Positions 1 to 5,585 of a stretch of DNA of 7,984 bases are shown piece after piece. The notes under the pieces were generated by a model, which did no database searches, was not told where the DNA came from, and saw only the letters and a list, made by a program, of their open reading frames with translations. This DNA comes from Phycisphaerae bacterium. GTDB lineage: Bacteria; Planctomycetota; Phycisphaerae; Phycisphaerales; SM1A02. Numbering within the stretch: position 1 is the first letter of the stretch; every line of letters begins with the position of its first letter. A program made the position numbers and the translations under genes. The stretch spans positions 1-7,984 of the forward strand of contig VGXJ01000070.1 of the NCBI GenBank assembly GCA_016873375.1, in the 5' to 3' direction.

Positions 1-193
1 AGCGTAGACGTATGCCGTTCTTGCGCTTGTTTTTGCCCTTGAGATCGGGCGCCCAATCTTTAATCCGCTCAGCGAGGTTTTGCTTCGAGCGCTTGACGTC
101 GATCTCCCTGCCTCCGCCATGGACTTGTTTGACCACCTTCAACTCGTACGGCCCAAAGACCCGTAGAGTCTCATTTTGCCCTTTGCTTCGCAT
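1..193 (-). CDS. Partial lysine-rich hypothetical protein (N-terminal 64 aa; runs off the left edge)
   Basis: An open frame starts with ATG at 193 and stays open to base 1, giving 64 residues that begin MRSKGQNETLRVFGPYELK. The start is supported by a good Shine-Dalgarno (AAAGGAAA at 201-208, 7 nt upstream) and by position: it begins 16 nt after the stop of the DUF2779 nuclease gene, so the two are probably co-transcribed. The peptide is basic, with many K/R towards the visible end (a KGKNKRKNG run), and shows no signal peptide or membrane segment. A basic N-terminus could bind nucleic acid, but that is inference. I recognise no family. G+C counted by eye is 104 of 193 bases (54%), lower than in sampled lepA lines. 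The C-terminus is outside the window, so length and domain content are unknown. Confidence 0.6.
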   Translation of the reverse strand, partial: MRSKGQNETLRVFGPYELKVVKQVHGGGREIDVKRSKQNLAERIKDWAPDLKGKNKRKNGIRLR

Positions 194-200
194 GCGAAAG

Positions 201-208
201 TTTCCTTT
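201..208 (-). promoter_or_regulatory. Ribosome binding site of the left-edge partial gene
   Basis: On the minus strand AAAGGAAA lies 7 nt before the ATG at 193, in the 16-nt gap after the DUF2779 stop codon. It is the main argument that the short frame at the edge is a real gene start. Confidence 0.55.
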
Positions 209-209
209 G

Positions 210-2078
210 CTAGATGGGATGAGTTCCATTCCAATGCACCCACACCATGACCATGGCGAGGGTGTCGAGCTTACAGTACTGCAGCAGCACGTCTTTGCAT
301 GCTGTGCGGTACTGCTCGTCGTTCTTGCGCAGGCCGTACACCATGTCGGAGTACGCGCGCATGGCGCCGGTTCCATCTCGGACTGCGCGTGATTCGCCGC
401 CACCAAGGTCCACTTCGGGAAGCGCCTCGTAAGGCGACAGCACCTTGCCGTCCTTCTCTCGAAGGTAGTCCTTGAACCACGGGTGGGCGTGCAGCGATCG
501 GTTCTCCTGCCAGATCGCCTTCAGCACCGCCTTGATGGAAGTCTTGCCCCCCATGGCGGGATGGAAGAACTCCTTGCGGCAGATGTCGTAGAGATCGACC
601 GTGCGGCCACCCTTGTCGTGGGACTCGGTGAGCGGATCCAGCCAATCGGCCAGGTCCTTCGGCCCCTTGCCGTGCGCCCTGATCGCCACGGCGATTTCAC
701 GCAGCGCGCTGCGCTCGTGGTCTGACCAGACGAGCATCTGGCCATCGTCACCGATCGCCTTACGCAATTCCTGTGCGAACTCGACATTGGGCCAGCGATC
801 CTGGGTGTTGATCCACTGCTGGTGGGGAAGTTCCAACGCGGATGGGCCCTCGAGCGTGTGGCAGCTGAACTGAAACGCCACCTGGCCGTACGGCGGCATG
901 CCCGGGTGGTAGGCCGCAGCCATGCGTGAGGTCTCGAAGTCCACGAAGTGAAACGGCGCGCGCAAGGCTGCAAGCGCTGGCTGGAGCCCCGTTCCACGCC
1001 ACTCCTTGCCGTCGCGGACAGCCTGGATCTGCACACGCTGCCGAGCGGCGGAGTCGGAAGTCGATGGAATCGCCTCGGGCGGAAGGTCGCGGATGCCCGC
1101 AATACTCTTGTTGAGCAAGGCCTTGAGGCGAGCGCCATCCCGGCCCGCCAACAGGTCAACGCGGTACAGGTCGAGCACATGCGGGGACGCATCGGCCAGC
1201 GGCCCCCAGCACTCCCTGAATCCGTCGCGAGCATCAGCATCCACTGAGGCATTGCGGTACTCGCAGTCTCGGCAGTGCGTACCCAGATCGATCGGCAATT
1301 GTCGGAGCGAGCCATCGCGCAAGGCCTTGGACAGGCGCTTGCGGGTTGGTTCCACGCCATCCGCGTCGGTATTCGCCAACAGCTCCGCAACTTCACTGGA
1401 CACATCCAGAAAGGCCAGGAAGTGGTCATTCTTCAGCGCGTTTGGATCGCCGAGATACCGTGCACGAGGCATGCCGAACTCGGTCTTTGACTCCGGGAGC
1501 AGTTCGATCTTGCTGTGCACCGCTGCGTCGCTGCACGGGCGCGCCGTGTCGACCACGCACAACTTTGGCACGACCGTGAAGCCGGGGGGCAGCGCTCCAC
1601 GCACGACCTGCGTCTGGAAGGCCACGTCCTGCAGATACGGGAGCCACGCACTGCCGATCCCACCACGTTTGCCGCGGAAGGGAGTCTGGCCGTCCTCGAT
1701 CGAGTTGAAGCTCTTGGCCTTGATTTCGATCAACTCGATCGTCTTGCCGCGGCGCGAGAGCAGGTCCACGCGTGCGCTGCATCCATCGTGCTCGAACACA
1801 GCTTCGAACAAGTCGACTGCATTTGCTGCAGCCAACATGCGAAGCGTGGCCTGCGCTGGGGTCTCCTCGCCCTCGGTGTGAATCGTCTTGCCGTCGGGGT
1901 ACAGCGCCCGCGCGATGGCCTCGACCATGAAGCCGCCGTCGGCGAGGAACTCGAGGTACGGATTGTCCTTGGCGTTGCTCGGATACCCCTCGCGCGCATA
2001 GGCAAGCCGGCGGGGGCATTCGAGCCCGATCTTGAACTGGCTCTTCGACAGCGGCCGTGGCTCGGAGGGACCCCCCAT
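210..2078 (-). CDS. DUF2779 protein: Cas4/RecB-like PD-(D/E)XK nuclease fused to DEDD-exonuclease-like domain
   Basis: A 622-aa soluble protein. The N-terminal half (about 10-292) looks like a Cas4/RecB-type nuclease: D105, then E118-x-K120 (EIKAK), fits a PD-(D/E)XK active site, with a following glutamine in FQTQ at about 155. Four cysteines, one near the N-terminus (C21, LECPRR) and three after the core (C269, C272, C290), match the spacing that binds a 4Fe-4S cluster in Cas4 and AddB. The C-terminal half (about 375-620) is DUF2779: HFVDFETS (D380, E382), VWSDHERSAL, TVDLYDICR, and the closing YCKLDT (D605) resemble the acidic motifs of a DEDD/RNase H-fold 3'-5' exonuclease. The family's substrate and role are not established; DNA end processing is inferred. 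The ATG at 2078 has AGGGGA 4 nt upstream and lies 11 nt after the 55-aa gene's stop. Nothing looks truncated or missing. Confidence 0.93.
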   Translation of the reverse strand: MGGPSEPRPLSKSQFKIGLECPRRLAYAREGYPSNAKDNPYLEFLADGGFMVEAIARALYPDGKTIHTEGEETPAQATLRMLAAANAVDLFEAVFEHDGCSARVDLLSRRGKTIELIEIKAKSFNSIEDGQTPFRGKRGGIGSAWLPYLQDVAFQTQVVRGALPPGFTVVPKLCVVDTARPCSDAAVHSKIELLPESKTEFGMPRARYLGDPNALKNDHFLAFLDVSSEVAELLANTDADGVEPTRKRLSKALRDGSLRQLPIDLGTHCRDCEYRNASVDADARDGFRECWGPLADASPHVLDLYRVDLLAGRDGARLKALLNKSIAGIRDLPPEAIPSTSDSAARQRVQIQAVRDGKEWRGTGLQPALAALRAPFHFVDFETSRMAAAYHPGMPPYGQVAFQFSCHTLEGPSALELPHQQWINTQDRWPNVEFAQELRKAIGDDGQMLVWSDHERSALREIAVAIRAHGKGPKDLADWLDPLTESHDKGGRTVDLYDICRKEFFHPAMGGKTSIKAVLKAIWQENRSLHAHPWFKDYLREKDGKVLSPYEALPEVDLGGGESRAVRDGTGAMRAYSDMVYGLRKNDEQYRTACKDVLLQYCKLDTLAMVMVWVHWNGTHPI

Positions 2079-2082
2079 GATG

Positions 2083-2088
2083 TCCCCT
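2083..2088 (-). promoter_or_regulatory. Ribosome binding site of the DUF2779 nuclease gene
   Basis: AGGGGA on the minus strand, 4 nt before the ATG at 2078 and within the 11-nt gap after the stop of the 55-aa gene. It fixes the nuclease start and points to translation closely following that of the small gene. Confidence 0.6.
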
Positions 2089-2089
2089 C

Positions 2090-2257
2090 TCAGCGGAGCG
2101 GCTGCGGTCCGCCTAGGATCTGCGCCTCGGGAATCATCGCCTGCGCGACCTTCTTGGCATCAGACTGGGACGTCGCCCGAACCACGATCTCGCGCGGTGT
2201 TCGTACCTGATCGCCCGGAAGCTTGTAGCGAACCACCCACTCGCGTTCGTTGCTCAT
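2090..2257 (-). CDS. Small 55-aa protein of unknown function, upstream partner of the DUF2779 nuclease
   Basis: ATG at 2257 to TGA at 2092-2090 encodes 55 residues. It begins MSNEREWVVRYKLPGDQV and ends GGPQPLR. The pattern is strand (EWVVRYKL), strand (REIVVRATS), helix (SDAKKVAQAMI), short strand (EAQILGG), a compact beta-beta-alpha layout with a WxVxYxLPG opening seen in many small uncharacterised bacterial proteins; no function follows from that. GAGGAG sits 6 nt before the ATG, a near-ideal ribosome binding site. The stop is 11 nt before the nuclease ATG, so the two are almost certainly co-transcribed. A job as partner or regulator of the nuclease is inferred from position only. It has no cysteines, no membrane segment and no clear DNA-binding motif. 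Confidence 0.7.
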   Translation of the reverse strand: MSNEREWVVRYKLPGDQVRTPREIVVRATSQSDAKKVAQAMIPEAQILGGPQPLR

Positions 2258-2263
2258 GTCGAT

Positions 2264-2269
2264 CTCCTC
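2264..2269 (-). promoter_or_regulatory. Ribosome binding site of the 55-aa gene
   Basis: GAGGAG on the minus strand, 6 nt before the ATG at 2257. It lies inside the short palindrome CTCCGAGGAG, whose loop is too small for a stable hairpin, so no switch is claimed. It supports the 55-aa frame as translated. Confidence 0.6.
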
Positions 2270-2321
2270 GGAGTTCTTCGGAATTCAGGTTGTCGAATCG
2301 CTTGGGGAGGATACCCGCAGG

Positions 2322-2909
2322 TCAATGGACCGGAGATGCCCCGGGGCCCTTGAGCCAGTACGCCGCGACGATCATCGCCAGCCCGGCAAAGACCTGCAGG
2401 ATGAACGCCGTGTTGAACGCCATCGTGAAGGTCGCCCCGCCGCGGCGGCTGAGGGAGCGGTCGACGAATCCCCGGAACCAGTGGTGACGGCCCCAGCTCT
2501 CGCGGAGATCCCTCGTCCCGCCCATCGATGCGCCGCCTTCTTCGTGATCGCACCGGATGATCTGGAGTTCGGGCGCTAGGGCGGCATCGCACTCGAACTT
2601 CCGCAGGGCGCGCCGCGCGCAGAACACCAGCTTCGAGTTCCGGATGTCGATGATGAAGAACACCCAGGCCATCACGAGGTGAACACAGCCCATCGCCACG
2701 ACGACGTGCCACGAGCACTTGTCGATCGCGGCGATCGACCCCGTGATCGCGGCTGCCATCAGCAAGGCGTAGTAGTTAAACGTCTTCATGCGCTGGTCGG
2801 CCAGATACTTGAAGTGCTCCAGCGCGTACTTCATCTGGTGCTCGGGCTCCAGCTCCTTGCTCTCCGCCCGGCTTGCAGTGGATTCGCCGTGTGTCCGCTT
2901 GTCTGTCAC
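2322..2909 (-). CDS. Three-helix membrane protein, possibly RipA-like, function unknown
   Basis: A 195-aa protein with a charged N-terminus and three likely membrane helices: 44-62 (NYYALLMAAAITGSIAAI), 68-88 (VVVAMGCVHLVMAWVFFII) and 162-186 (TMAFNTAFILQVFAGLAMIV). A charged, amphipathic stretch (26-43) leads into helix 1. Helix 2 ends in DIRN (88-91) and runs into ARRALRKFE, followed by a soluble 75-residue loop. From memory, an 'H-F-x-Y-x(4)-QR...FN' lead with D-x-RN...AL...E after helix 2 occurs in RipA-like oligomeric membrane proteins; this match was not tested. GTG at 2909 was chosen over the in-frame GTG at 2942 because AAGGAG lies 5 nt before it. The 55-aa gene follows after 64 nt, so co-transcription is possible. 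The gene lies next to the end of an IS remnant, which could supply or disrupt its promoter. Confidence 0.8.
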   Translation of the reverse strand: MTDKRTHGESTASRAESKELEPEHQMKYALEHFKYLADQRMKTFNYYALLMAAAITGSIAAIDKCSWHVVVAMGCVHLVMAWVFFIIDIRNSKLVFCARRALRKFECDAALAPELQIIRCDHEEGGASMGGTRDLRESWGRHHWFRGFVDRSLSRRGGATFTMAFNTAFILQVFAGLAMIVAAYWLKGPGASPVH

Positions 2910-2914
2910 AAACG

Positions 2915-2920
2915 CTCCTT
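2915..2920 (-). promoter_or_regulatory. Ribosome binding site that decides the membrane-protein start
   Basis: AAGGAG on the minus strand, followed by 5 nt and GTG at 2909. No comparable motif precedes the earlier in-frame GTG at 2942, so the shorter 195-aa protein is preferred over the 206-aa version. Confidence 0.6.
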
Positions 2921-2980
2921 GCCGGGCGACCGGCTTTCCCACGATTGGGATTCGACGCAGATTAGACCGCCACGATCGAC

Positions 2981-3018
2981 TGACCGCCGCCCGACGGGGT
3001 CGCTCTCATCGGTCCACC
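2981..3018 (-). repeat. Probable terminal inverted repeat region (right end) of the IS3-family remnant
   Basis: The plus strand begins TGACCGCCGCCCGACGGGG and later has GGTCCACCCC (3011-3020), the two elements usually found between an IS3-family orfB stop codon and the element's tip. No matching left repeat exists in the window, so the outer boundary is a best guess. The extra 7-bp inverted repeat CTCTCAT / ATGAGAG (3003-3009 and 3023-3029) overlaps this region. Confidence 0.5.
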
Positions 3019-3020
3019 CC

Positions 3021-3311
3021 TTATGAGAGTTGCTGCATGGTAGATGCCCCTTGAGTGCACGGCGGTGCCGCAGCGCAGGCGAGCGCAGCGAGCCGGAGCG
3101 GAGGCAGCGCGGTGCACGTCGCCGCGAAGGCCGCCGGGGTCACCGTGCCCAGCGCCCGCTGGATCCGCCGGTGGTTGTAGAAGAGCCGCCACCGGTCGAT
3201 CAGGTACCGCGCCTCCGCCAGCGTGTCGAAGACCTCAGACGACAGGAGCTCGTCGCGCAGCCGGCCGTTGAAGCTCTCGACGATGCCGTTCTGCCACGGA
3301 GGCAGCCCCAC
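3021..3311 (-). pseudogene. Truncated IS3-family transposase (orfB, C-terminal part of integrase core)
   Basis: The frame has 96 codons from a GTG at 3311 to TAA at 3021. Residues 6-66 match the end of an rve/DDE integrase core: WQNGIVESFNGRLRDELL carries the third catalytic acid (E12), then a helix with DRWRLFYNHRRIQRALG and the closing TPAAFA. IS3-family OrfB proteins are usually about 270-300 aa, so some three-quarters, including both catalytic aspartates, is missing and the product cannot be active. Upstream of the GTG the same frame is immediately closed by the lepA TGA. The last 30 residues (alanine-, proline- and cysteine-rich) do not look like a transposase tail and are produced by a palindromic sequence. 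The remnant is likely unexpressed, or translated only by read-through from lepA. Confidence 0.85.
3055..3117. repeat. Large imperfect palindrome in the tail of the IS remnant
   Basis: Arms at 3055-3069 (GTGCACGGCGGTGCC) and 3103-3117 (GGCAGCGCGGTGCAC) pair at 13 of 15 positions around a 33-nt loop that is itself built of GCGAGCGCAGCGAG-type units. It could fold as a strong RNA or DNA stem-loop. There is no U-run, so a classic intrinsic terminator is unlikely, but it lies within 260 nt downstream of lepA and might affect that transcript's 3' end. It may be a REP-like repeat carried by or inserted into the IS tail. Confidence 0.55.
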
Positions 3312-5117
3312 TCAATCCCCTTGATCGAGGATGGCCATGAAGGCCTCCTGCGGGATCGTGACGGAGCCGATCTGCTTCATGCGCTTCTTGCCTTCCTTCT
3401 GCTTCTCGAGCAGCTTGCGCTTGCGGCTCACGTCGCCGCCGTAGCACTTGGCCGTCACGTTCTTGCGCATGGCCTTGATCGACTCGCGGGCGATGATCTT
3501 GCCGCCGATCGCCGCCTGCAGCGGGATCTCGAACTGGTGGCGGTCGATCTGGTCCTTGAGCTTGCCCAGGATCACGCGCGAGCGCTGCTCGGCGTTGTCG
3601 CGGTGGCAGATCAGGCTCAGCGCCTCGACCGGCTCGGCGTTGACCAGGATCTGCACCTTCACTAGGCGATCCTCGCGGTAGCAGGTGATGTGGTAGTCCA
3701 TCGTGCCGTAGCCGCGCGTGACCGACTTCAGCTTGTCGTAGAAGTCGTAGATGATCTCGGCGAGCGGGATCTCGTACTTCAGGATCTGGCGGCTCTCGCT
3801 GATCATCTCCTGCGACTGGAAGATGCCGCGGCGCGCCTCGCAGAGCTTCATCAGGTCGCCGATGTTCTCGTTGGGGCAGATGATCTCGATGCGCACGATC
3901 GGCTCGCGGATCGCCTTGACCCGCGACAGGTCCGGCAGGTCGGCGGGGTTGTGGATCTCGAGCTCGGTGCCGTCGTTCAGGTCGATGATGTACGACACCG
4001 TCGGCGCCGTCTGCACGATCGACACGCCGCCCTCGCGCTCGAGCCGCTCCTGCACGATGTCCATGTGCAGCAGGCCCAGGAACCCGCAGCGGAAGCCGAA
4101 GCCAAGCGCCTCGGAGTGCTGGGTCTCGAAGGTGAAGCTGGCGTCGTTCAGGTGGAGCTTCTCGATCGCCTCGCGCAGGGCCTCGAAGTCGCTCTTCTTG
4201 CCCTGCTCATCCGCGCTGGAGGGATAGAAGTCGCAGAAGACCATCTGCTTGGGCTCTTCGTAGCCCTCGAGCGCGATGTCGGCAGGATCGATGTCGAGCG
4301 TGATGGTGTCGCCGACGCGCACATCGCCGAGGGTCTTCATGCCCGCGCACACCGAACCCACCTGCGACAGCTTCAGTTCCTTGACTTTCTGAGGGAACGG
4401 CGTGTAGCGCAGGAGCTCGGTCACGCTGAAGGTGCGACCGGTTCCCATCATGCGGATCTTGTCGCCCTGACGGAGCTGGCCATCGAAGATGCGCACATAC
4501 ATCACGACGCCGCGGTACTCGTCGTACTTGGCGTCGAAGACGAGGCCGCGCAACTTGGTCGTGGTCGGCGCCTTGGGCTCGGGGAGCTTTTCGCAAATCG
4601 AGTCGAGCAGTTCGCTGATGCCCTGGCCAGTCTTGGCGCTCACGAGGATGCAGTCCTCGGCGGCGAAGCCAAAGACCTGCTCGATCTCCATGGCCACGCG
4701 CTCGGGCGCAGCGGCCGGGAGGTCGATCTTGTTGACGACCGGGATGATCGTGAGGTCGCCCGCGACGGCGAGGTACGCATTGGCCACCGTCTGCGCCTGC
4801 ACGCCCTGGGTGCTGTCGACGACGAGCACTGCGCCCTCGCACGCCTTGAGCGCGCGCGAGACTTCGTAGGTGAAGTCGACATGGCCCGGCGTGTCGATGA
4901 AGTTGAGCTCGTACTCCTCGCCCTTCCAGGTGTGGCGCACCGTGACGGCGCTCGCCTTGATCGTGATGCCGCGCTCGCGCTCCAGGTCCATCGAGTCGAG
5001 CATCTGGGCGCGCGCCTCGCGTTCGCTGACGGCCTTGGTGGCCTGCAGCAGGCGATCGGCGAGCGTGCTCTTGCCGTGGTCGATGTGGGCGATGATGGAG
5101 AAGTTGCGGATCTTCAC
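3312..5117 (-). CDS. lepA: Elongation factor 4 (LepA), translational GTPase
   Basis: LepA is a ribosome-bound GTPase related to EF-G, implicated in translation and ribosome assembly. At 601 aa it matches the family (about 600). G motifs are complete: AHIDHGKS (10-17), RGITI (49-53), DTPGH (75-79), NKID (129-132) and SAK (160-162). Domain II follows (GLVFDAKYDEYRGVV), then the EF-G-like domains with GFGFRCGFLGLLHMDI, and the LepA-specific C-terminal domain with LICHRDNAEQRSR and RKRKLLEKQKEGKKRMKQIG, ending IPQEAFMAILDQGD near the usual family end. The GTG start at 5117 gives the standard MKIRNFSIIAHIDHG N-terminus; no clear Shine-Dalgarno precedes it. The wording VVDSTQGVQAQTVANAY recalls planctomycete homologues. 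The stop codon directly abuts an IS remnant, so any native terminator seems to have been displaced. The zinc-ribbon gene ends 25 nt upstream, suggesting a shared transcript. Confidence 0.98.
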   Translation of the reverse strand: MKIRNFSIIAHIDHGKSTLADRLLQATKAVSEREARAQMLDSMDLERERGITIKASAVTVRHTWKGEEYELNFIDTPGHVDFTYEVSRALKACEGAVLVVDSTQGVQAQTVANAYLAVAGDLTIIPVVNKIDLPAAAPERVAMEIEQVFGFAAEDCILVSAKTGQGISELLDSICEKLPEPKAPTTTKLRGLVFDAKYDEYRGVVMYVRIFDGQLRQGDKIRMMGTGRTFSVTELLRYTPFPQKVKELKLSQVGSVCAGMKTLGDVRVGDTITLDIDPADIALEGYEEPKQMVFCDFYPSSADEQGKKSDFEALREAIEKLHLNDASFTFETQHSEALGFGFRCGFLGLLHMDIVQERLEREGGVSIVQTAPTVSYIIDLNDGTELEIHNPADLPDLSRVKAIREPIVRIEIICPNENIGDLMKLCEARRGIFQSQEMISESRQILKYEIPLAEIIYDFYDKLKSVTRGYGTMDYHITCYREDRLVKVQILVNAEPVEALSLICHRDNAEQRSRVILGKLKDQIDRHQFEIPLQAAIGGKIIARESIKAMRKNVTAKCYGGDVSRKRKLLEKQKEGKKRMKQIGSVTIPQEAFMAILDQGD

Positions 5118-5142
5118 GGCGCGGTCCAGAGAGTCCCGAAGT

Positions 5143-5562
5143 CTATGCGACCCGACCGCATTCGGGACATTCCATCGCGCTTTGGCCCAAGAGGTGCCCG
5201 CAACGTTCGCAGACCGGGGTGCCGGCGCGGTTCATGGCCACGCGGTAGCAGGGGGCATAGTGGCGGCGGAACGCCACCACGAAGGCCAGGTGCTGGATCG
5301 CCAGGATGGGGATCAGGCCCAGCGCGGTGGTACCGATGAAGGCACTCGTGGAGAGGGATCCCTTGGCAGCGAGCGCTGCAAGAAACAGGAAGAACCACGC
5401 CCACATGAGCCAGCCGGGCAGCGCGATCAGGCTCCACAGGATGAAGCCCACCGTGTGCTGCCAGCTGCGGAGCATGATGATGTTCGCGACCCAGTGCAGC
5501 CGGACCTGTTCGCGCCAGCCGGGGCGGAAGGTCGGATCGGCAAGGTCAGGCAGCCAGCCCAT
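5143..5562 (-). CDS. Small membrane protein with C-terminal zinc ribbon
   Basis: A 139-aa protein with two hydrophobic segments (about 38-64, rich in W, L and A; and 73-98), then a short linker and a C-terminal zinc ribbon with C118-x2-C121-G and C132-P-E-C135-G-R. Four cysteines in two CxxC knuckles 10 residues apart are enough to bind one zinc. The CxxCG...CPECGR style is frequent at the ends of small planctomycete proteins, which supports the taxonomic guess. By topology the ribbon is probably cytoplasmic, but this is not certain. Function is unknown; the N-terminus has no signal peptide. The ATG at 5562 is 23 nt after the rimO stop, and lepA begins 25 nt after this gene's stop, so it sits between two ribosome-related genes in one likely operon. 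A link to translation would be guesswork. Confidence 0.85.
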   Translation of the reverse strand: MGWLPDLADPTFRPGWREQVRLHWVANIIMLRSWQHTVGFILWSLIALPGWLMWAWFFLFLAALAAKGSLSTSAFIGTTALGLIPILAIQHLAFVVAFRRHYAPCYRVAMNRAGTPVCERCGHLLGQSAMECPECGRVA

Positions 5563-5585
5563 GCAGCGCCCTGCGGCTCCCGCGA

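Larger units (their letters stand above)
2981..3311 (-). mobile_element. IS3-family insertion sequence remnant, 3' end only
   Basis: This 331-bp block holds the last part of an IS3-family integrase gene and then a sequence like the right end of such elements. Read on the minus strand, the frame's stop is followed by GGGGTGGACC and the block closes with GGCGGTCA. On the plus strand the terminus reads TGACCGCC, and IS3-family ends commonly start TGACC or similar. The left end, orfA and most of orfB are absent: the homology begins immediately after the lepA stop codon at 3312. The element therefore cannot move by itself. Target-site duplication cannot be tested because only one end survives. The position of the outer end at 2981 is inferred from motif likeness; the transposase identity is much firmer. 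Confidence 0.75.

Noticed and set aside
12..392. Plus-strand frame of 126 codons at the left edge
   Set aside because: It runs opposite two minus-strand frames that have ribosome binding sites and operon spacing, and its peptide shows no domain wording.
210..2078. Cas4 of a CRISPR-Cas adaptation module
   Set aside because: The protein has Cas4-like nuclease and cysteine motifs, but it is fused to DUF2779, no cas1 or cas2 is nearby, and no repeat-spacer array is present in the window.
1006..2210. Long plus-strand frames opposite the DUF2779 gene (1006-1881 and 1515-2210)
   Set aside because: The minus-strand protein has complete domains and catalytic residues. The plus frames are Ser/Arg/Ala-rich shadows without motifs.
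2258..2321. Possible promoter in the 64-nt gap before the 55-aa gene
   Set aside because: No pair of -35 and -10 hexamers with acceptable spacing could be read; only the ribosome binding site is convincing.
3055..3117. Intrinsic terminator for lepA
   Set aside because: The stem is strong but no run of U follows on the minus-strand transcript, so it is recorded as a palindrome only.
3690..5339. 549-codon open frame on the plus strand
   Set aside because: It lies opposite lepA, has low-complexity composition rich in D, L, A, R, V and H, and no domain wording. It is a by-product of GC-rich codon use in lepA, whose identity is certain.
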